Assembly: GCF_039541915.1 (NCBI RefSeq)
Contig: NZ_BAABHD010000030.1
Span: 186,001 to 250,000, forward strand
DNA from: Nibrella saemangeumensis
Lineage (GTDB): Bacteria > Bacteroidota > Bacteroidia > Cytophagales > Spirosomataceae
Direction: 5' to 3'
DNA length: 64,000 nucleotides
Each line of letters opens with the position of its first letter. Positions within the stretch are counted from its first letter, which is position 1. The notes under the pieces were generated by a model that did no database searches, was not told the origin of the DNA, and saw only the letters and a list, made by a program, of their open reading frames with translations. This document shows, one piece after another, positions 61,901 through 64,000 of this stretch. The translations under genes were made by a program, and so were the position numbers.

Positions 61901-61908
61901 TACTTTTG
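61901..61908 (+). promoter_or_regulatory. -7 promoter element (TACTTTTG) for tRNA-Asn
   Basis: Matches TAnnTTTG 10 bp before the tRNA, with TTG at 61878-61880, 20 bp upstream. Confidence 0.6.
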
Positions 61909-61917
61909 CACCACGAT

Positions 61918-61991
61918 TCCCGAATAGCTCAGTCGGTTAGAGCATCTGACTGTTAATCAGAGGGTCGCTGGTTCGAGCCCAGCTTCGGGAG
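61918..61991 (+). tRNA. tRNA-Asn (anticodon GTT)
   Basis: Perfect acceptor stem TCCCGAA/TTCGGGA, D arm AGCTCAGTCGGTTAGAGC, anticodon loop CTGTTAA, variable loop GGGTC, and T arm with GGTTCGAGCCC. Discriminator G; CCA is not encoded. Confidence 0.97.
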
Positions 61992-62001
61992 CTCTGATAA
62001 T

Positions 62002-62036
62002 AAGCCACTTAGCAGAAATGTTAAGTGGCTTTTTTG
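62002..62036 (+). terminator. Intrinsic terminator after tRNA-Asn
   Basis: AAGCCACTTA (62002-62011) pairs perfectly with TAAGTGGCTT (62022-62031), followed by T-run. Confidence 0.85.
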
Positions 62037-62040
62037 TTGT

Positions 62041-62064
62041 GGTTGCAAAACAAGTTGCAAAACA
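62041..62064 (+). repeat. Tandem 12-bp repeats (GGTTGCAAAACA / AGTTGCAAAACA)
   Basis: Two adjacent units just after the tRNA-Asn terminator. They resemble, in sequence and placement, the GGTTGAAACA repeats beside tRNA-Val and its integrase. They may be arm sites left by a lost element. Confidence 0.45.
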
Positions 62065-62154
62065 TTTTCAATTGTTGCACAGATTGTCGGACAGGGACTA
62101 ACTACCTCATATAAAAAATAACTTATTTTAAGACCGTCATTTTTACAATTTTTA

Positions 62155-62373
62155 TCACAGATTCCCTCAATGGATGGCAAACGGCGGGCCATCGACAATG
62201 TGTTTACGGAGCGGTTTTGGCGGTCGTTGAAATACGAAGAAGTGTACCTGAAAAGCTATCGGGATGGTCAGGAAGCCTATCAGCAACTGGAATGGTATAT
62301 CCACTGGTACAACGAGCAGCGTACTCATTCGGCTTTAGGGGGCCTAACACCCAAAGCGGTCTTTGAATCTTAG
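62155..62373 (+). pseudogene. IS3-family transposase (OrfB), C-terminal remnant
   Basis: The frame gives SMDGKRRAIDNVFTERFWRSLKYEEV and ends WYNEQRTHSALGGLTPKAVFE, the end of an IS3/IS150-type DDE integrase domain. It includes the catalytic Glu (TERFWRSLK), but the two Asp and the N-terminus are missing. No terminal inverted repeat is recognised. A stump from an old insertion at the tRNA-Asn hotspot. Confidence 0.88.
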
Positions 62374-62980
62374 CATGGGGTGGTTATGTTTACACCCCTT
62401 CCGATCGGCTTCTCAACACAAGGGTGGTGATTTTGCTCTTAGTTTTGAAGCAAGGCTAGGTAGCCCTAAACAGGTTGCTGAAGCCCCTGCATCCGAAGTC
62501 ATTTCATTTTGAATCCCCCATTTTTTTTCTAAACAGTGGGGAGTACCTCAGTGTGGGGTCCGGTCTTCCGTCTGGTTGGTCGGCTCCAGCGGCTAGCCAA
62601 TGGTTATGGATGATCAAGTAGTTATAAATCTGGGTAGGCTCCTGAAATAGGTTTCAATCTCATTATAGAAATCAAAATCAAAAAAGGAAGAAACCAAAGA
62701 TGGGACCCTATTTCCCATATGTCGGATCTTGTCCTCACCTATACCGCTCTATAATCCAAATTCGCCAAATTGACTTCCAACTGCTCAAAGCCAAATAGTG
62801 GGTTTGGCTTGTTCTTACAGATCAAGCCTGCCCTTACCGTTTGTCTAAATCGTCAGGGTAACTTATATGAATGAGTGGAAACGATAATAAGCCACAGCCG
62901 ATTTTCATGACTAAAAATAAATTGCTTTTCTGATCATCACTTCCGTCACAGACAACCTCAAGCGCTAGAAGGTTTTTTAT
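62374..62980. other. Gene-free stretch, scarred DNA
   Basis: About 600 bp with no frame of note and no clear repeat. It separates the transposase stump from the decayed tRNA copy and is probably debris of earlier insertions. Confidence 0.4.
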
Positions 62981-63042
62981 TGCTCAACCTGATATTAGCC
63001 TTATAAGCCGAGGGTTGGGGTTCGAATCCATCGGGATCCGCC
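62981..63042 (+). pseudogene. Decayed tRNA-Val-like copy
   Basis: GCTCAACCTGAT, CTTATAAGCCGAGGGT and GTTCGAATCC line up with tRNA-Val at 18041-18106, but the D arm is shortened and the anticodon arm mispaired. The DNA after it (TAGTATCAGGCACTTA) also matches the sequence after tRNA-Val, so a whole tRNA-end-plus-terminator unit was copied. Confidence 0.65.
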
Positions 63043-63216
63043 TTTAGTATCAGGCACTTATAACTAAATCTAGTTGTACGTGCCTCTTGGTTTGCTTACG
63101 GATTTGCATGCAAGGCTATTTATTTCCTAAGAGAAATGTGTGGCTGGGTCAACAGTTGAGAGATGCTATGGTGTGAGAATACAACATATCTGTGCCCTCA
63201 AGCTAAACAAAAGACA

Positions 63217-63246
63217 AACCCGGCCGCAAGATGGCCGGGTTGTTCT
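63217..63246 (+). terminator. Terminator-like hairpin in gene-poor DNA
   Basis: AACCCGGCC (63217-63225) pairs with GGCCGGGTT (63233-63241), followed by moderately T-rich sequence. No gene ends here on either strand, so it may serve a lost gene. The stretch 63043-63578 holds nothing else I can support. Confidence 0.4.
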
Positions 63247-63578
63247 AACTTTACTCTTAATTCAATTGTTTCGGGTGCTAATATATGATGAAGTTAGGAG
63301 TATTGCCATTCCAAACTGTTTTTTTGTAAACTTTTTTTTAAGTCATGATTACAACGGGTTGCCTCTTACTCACTAGTTTTCCTAACACCAAAGCCAGTGA
63401 GTAATACTAAAACGATACTAATGTGCAGAATACCAGTTTTTAAGTTTATCAGCTTTTGAGGACGTTATACATAAACCCTATCTATCGGCAATTTTGGTGT
63501 GTCTATATTTAACCAGGCTCCTTTTCAGGTTTTGAAAAGATTATTTGTGATCTACTTCGCAAAAATTTGAGATTTATT

Positions 63579-64000
63579 ATGCTTTTAAAAACCAAGATCT
63601 TTGTTTTCATAGCTTCTACAACCCTAGTATTTATATCCTTAAGCTGTCAGCATTTAAACGAAAAAGCTATCATAGCTCCGTTGCAGAAGAGATTTAAGAT
63701 GAATGGGCGTATCCGTAACCATTCGTCTAAAGTGCTTTGGGTAGTTGTTTCACAGAAGAGATCGTTGAAAGCCCATTTGTTAGCTCCCAACCAACAATCC
63801 CCTGCTGTCATCGATGTAGATGCTGTCAGAGCCGTTGATGGAACTCCGATTGAGGGATATTCCGACTGGGTGAGAATCCGGGATATCTCGAGGGCAGATG
63901 TCTATGACACAAAGAATGCCTTGAAAATTAACTGCTTTACCTGCTCTCCGGATGAAGAACGGGTGTTCAACATGATTACCTATGATTATAGCCCGAAGTG
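63579..64000 (+). CDS. Lipoprotein of unknown function, N-terminal part (cut by window edge)
   Basis: ATG at 63579, 140 codons seen, open at the right edge. Lipoprotein signal with lipobox SLSC (Cys24). The mature part reads RNHSSKVLWVVVSQ, then ALKINCFTCSPDEERVF. No family is recognised. Envelope location is likely. Confidence 0.75.
   Translation, partial: MLLKTKIFVFIASTTLVFISLSCQHLNEKAIIAPLQKRFKMNGRIRNHSSKVLWVVVSQKRSLKAHLLAPNQQSPAVIDVDAVRAVDGTPIEGYSDWVRIRDISRADVYDTKNALKINCFTCSPDEERVFNMITYDYSPK

Noticed and set aside
63140..63376. Plus-strand open frame of 78 codons
   Set aside because: It runs through a terminator-like hairpin and AT-rich DNA; product not protein-like.

Overview
The window looks like a chromosomal segment of a Cytophagales bacterium (phylum Bacteroidota), probably Spirosoma or a close relative. 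The evidence is the TAnnTTTG type of -7 promoter element before several genes and both tRNAs' neighbours, the family content (SLBB export lipoprotein, tyrosine autokinase, OmpA-type barrels, Dabb lipoprotein, Bacteroidota-type tyrosine recombinase), weak ribosome binding sites, and a base composition near 50% GC broken by AT-rich imports. The genus is inferred; no rRNA is present.

Region 1 (1 to about 18.2 kb) is accessory DNA. It starts with the 5' end of an exported amidohydrolase and a candidate small RNA, followed by two unrecognised membrane proteins. Then comes a mobile, defence-like block: a secreted NucA-type nuclease lipoprotein, an HNH nuclease-HIT hydrolase operon, a stand-alone divergent family A / T7-RNA-polymerase-like protein preceded by two palindromic operator-like sites, a type III restriction-modification pair (Res then Mod), a DUF4062-coiled coil-zinc ribbon protein, a broken second copy of the NucA nuclease, and a tyrosine recombinase beside a tRNA-Val whose acceptor stem is damaged. 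The block has the form of an integrated island at a tRNA gene.

Region 2 (18.2 to 20.1 kb) has a Dabb lipoprotein, a small unknown gene, the second copy of the candidate small RNA and an exported thioredoxin.

Region 3 (20.1 to 55.3 kb) is a large exopolysaccharide/capsule locus, nearly all on the minus strand. It holds a WecA/WbpL-type initiating sugar-phosphate transferase, an SDR epimerase, a heparinase-like protein, a bi-domain oxidoreductase, a CapC/YwqE-type phosphatase, Gmd, WecB and a UDP-sugar dehydrogenase (together a plausible route to UDP-ManNAcA), AsnB, eleven predicted glycosyltransferases, two FkbM and one other methyltransferase, a Wzy-like polymerase, a Wzm/Wzt ABC exporter, a Wzc tyrosine autokinase and a Wza-like SLBB lipoprotein. 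The part from about 39 to 50 kb is clearly AT-rich and looks like the exchangeable core. A truncated zeta-type toxin-antitoxin pair and three copies of a ~177-bp MITE-like element with C-rich/G-rich inverted ends sit in this locus.

Region 4 (55.4 to 61.9 kb) is more ordinary: two related outer-membrane barrel proteins (one with an OmpA domain), tgt, a membrane GT2 glycosyltransferase with a minisatellite-encoded linker, rsmG and a small PH-like protein. Region 5 (61.9 to 64 kb) is a second tRNA hotspot: an intact tRNA-Asn, tandem repeats like recombinase arm sites, an IS3-type transposase remnant, a decayed tRNA-Val-like copy and the 5' end of a lipoprotein gene.

The best candidates for undescribed biology are the polymerase-like gene with its palindromes (5.9 to 7.6 kb), the repeated promoter-to-terminator small RNA (0.54 and 19.2 kb), the HNH-HIT operon, and the DUF4062-zinc ribbon protein.
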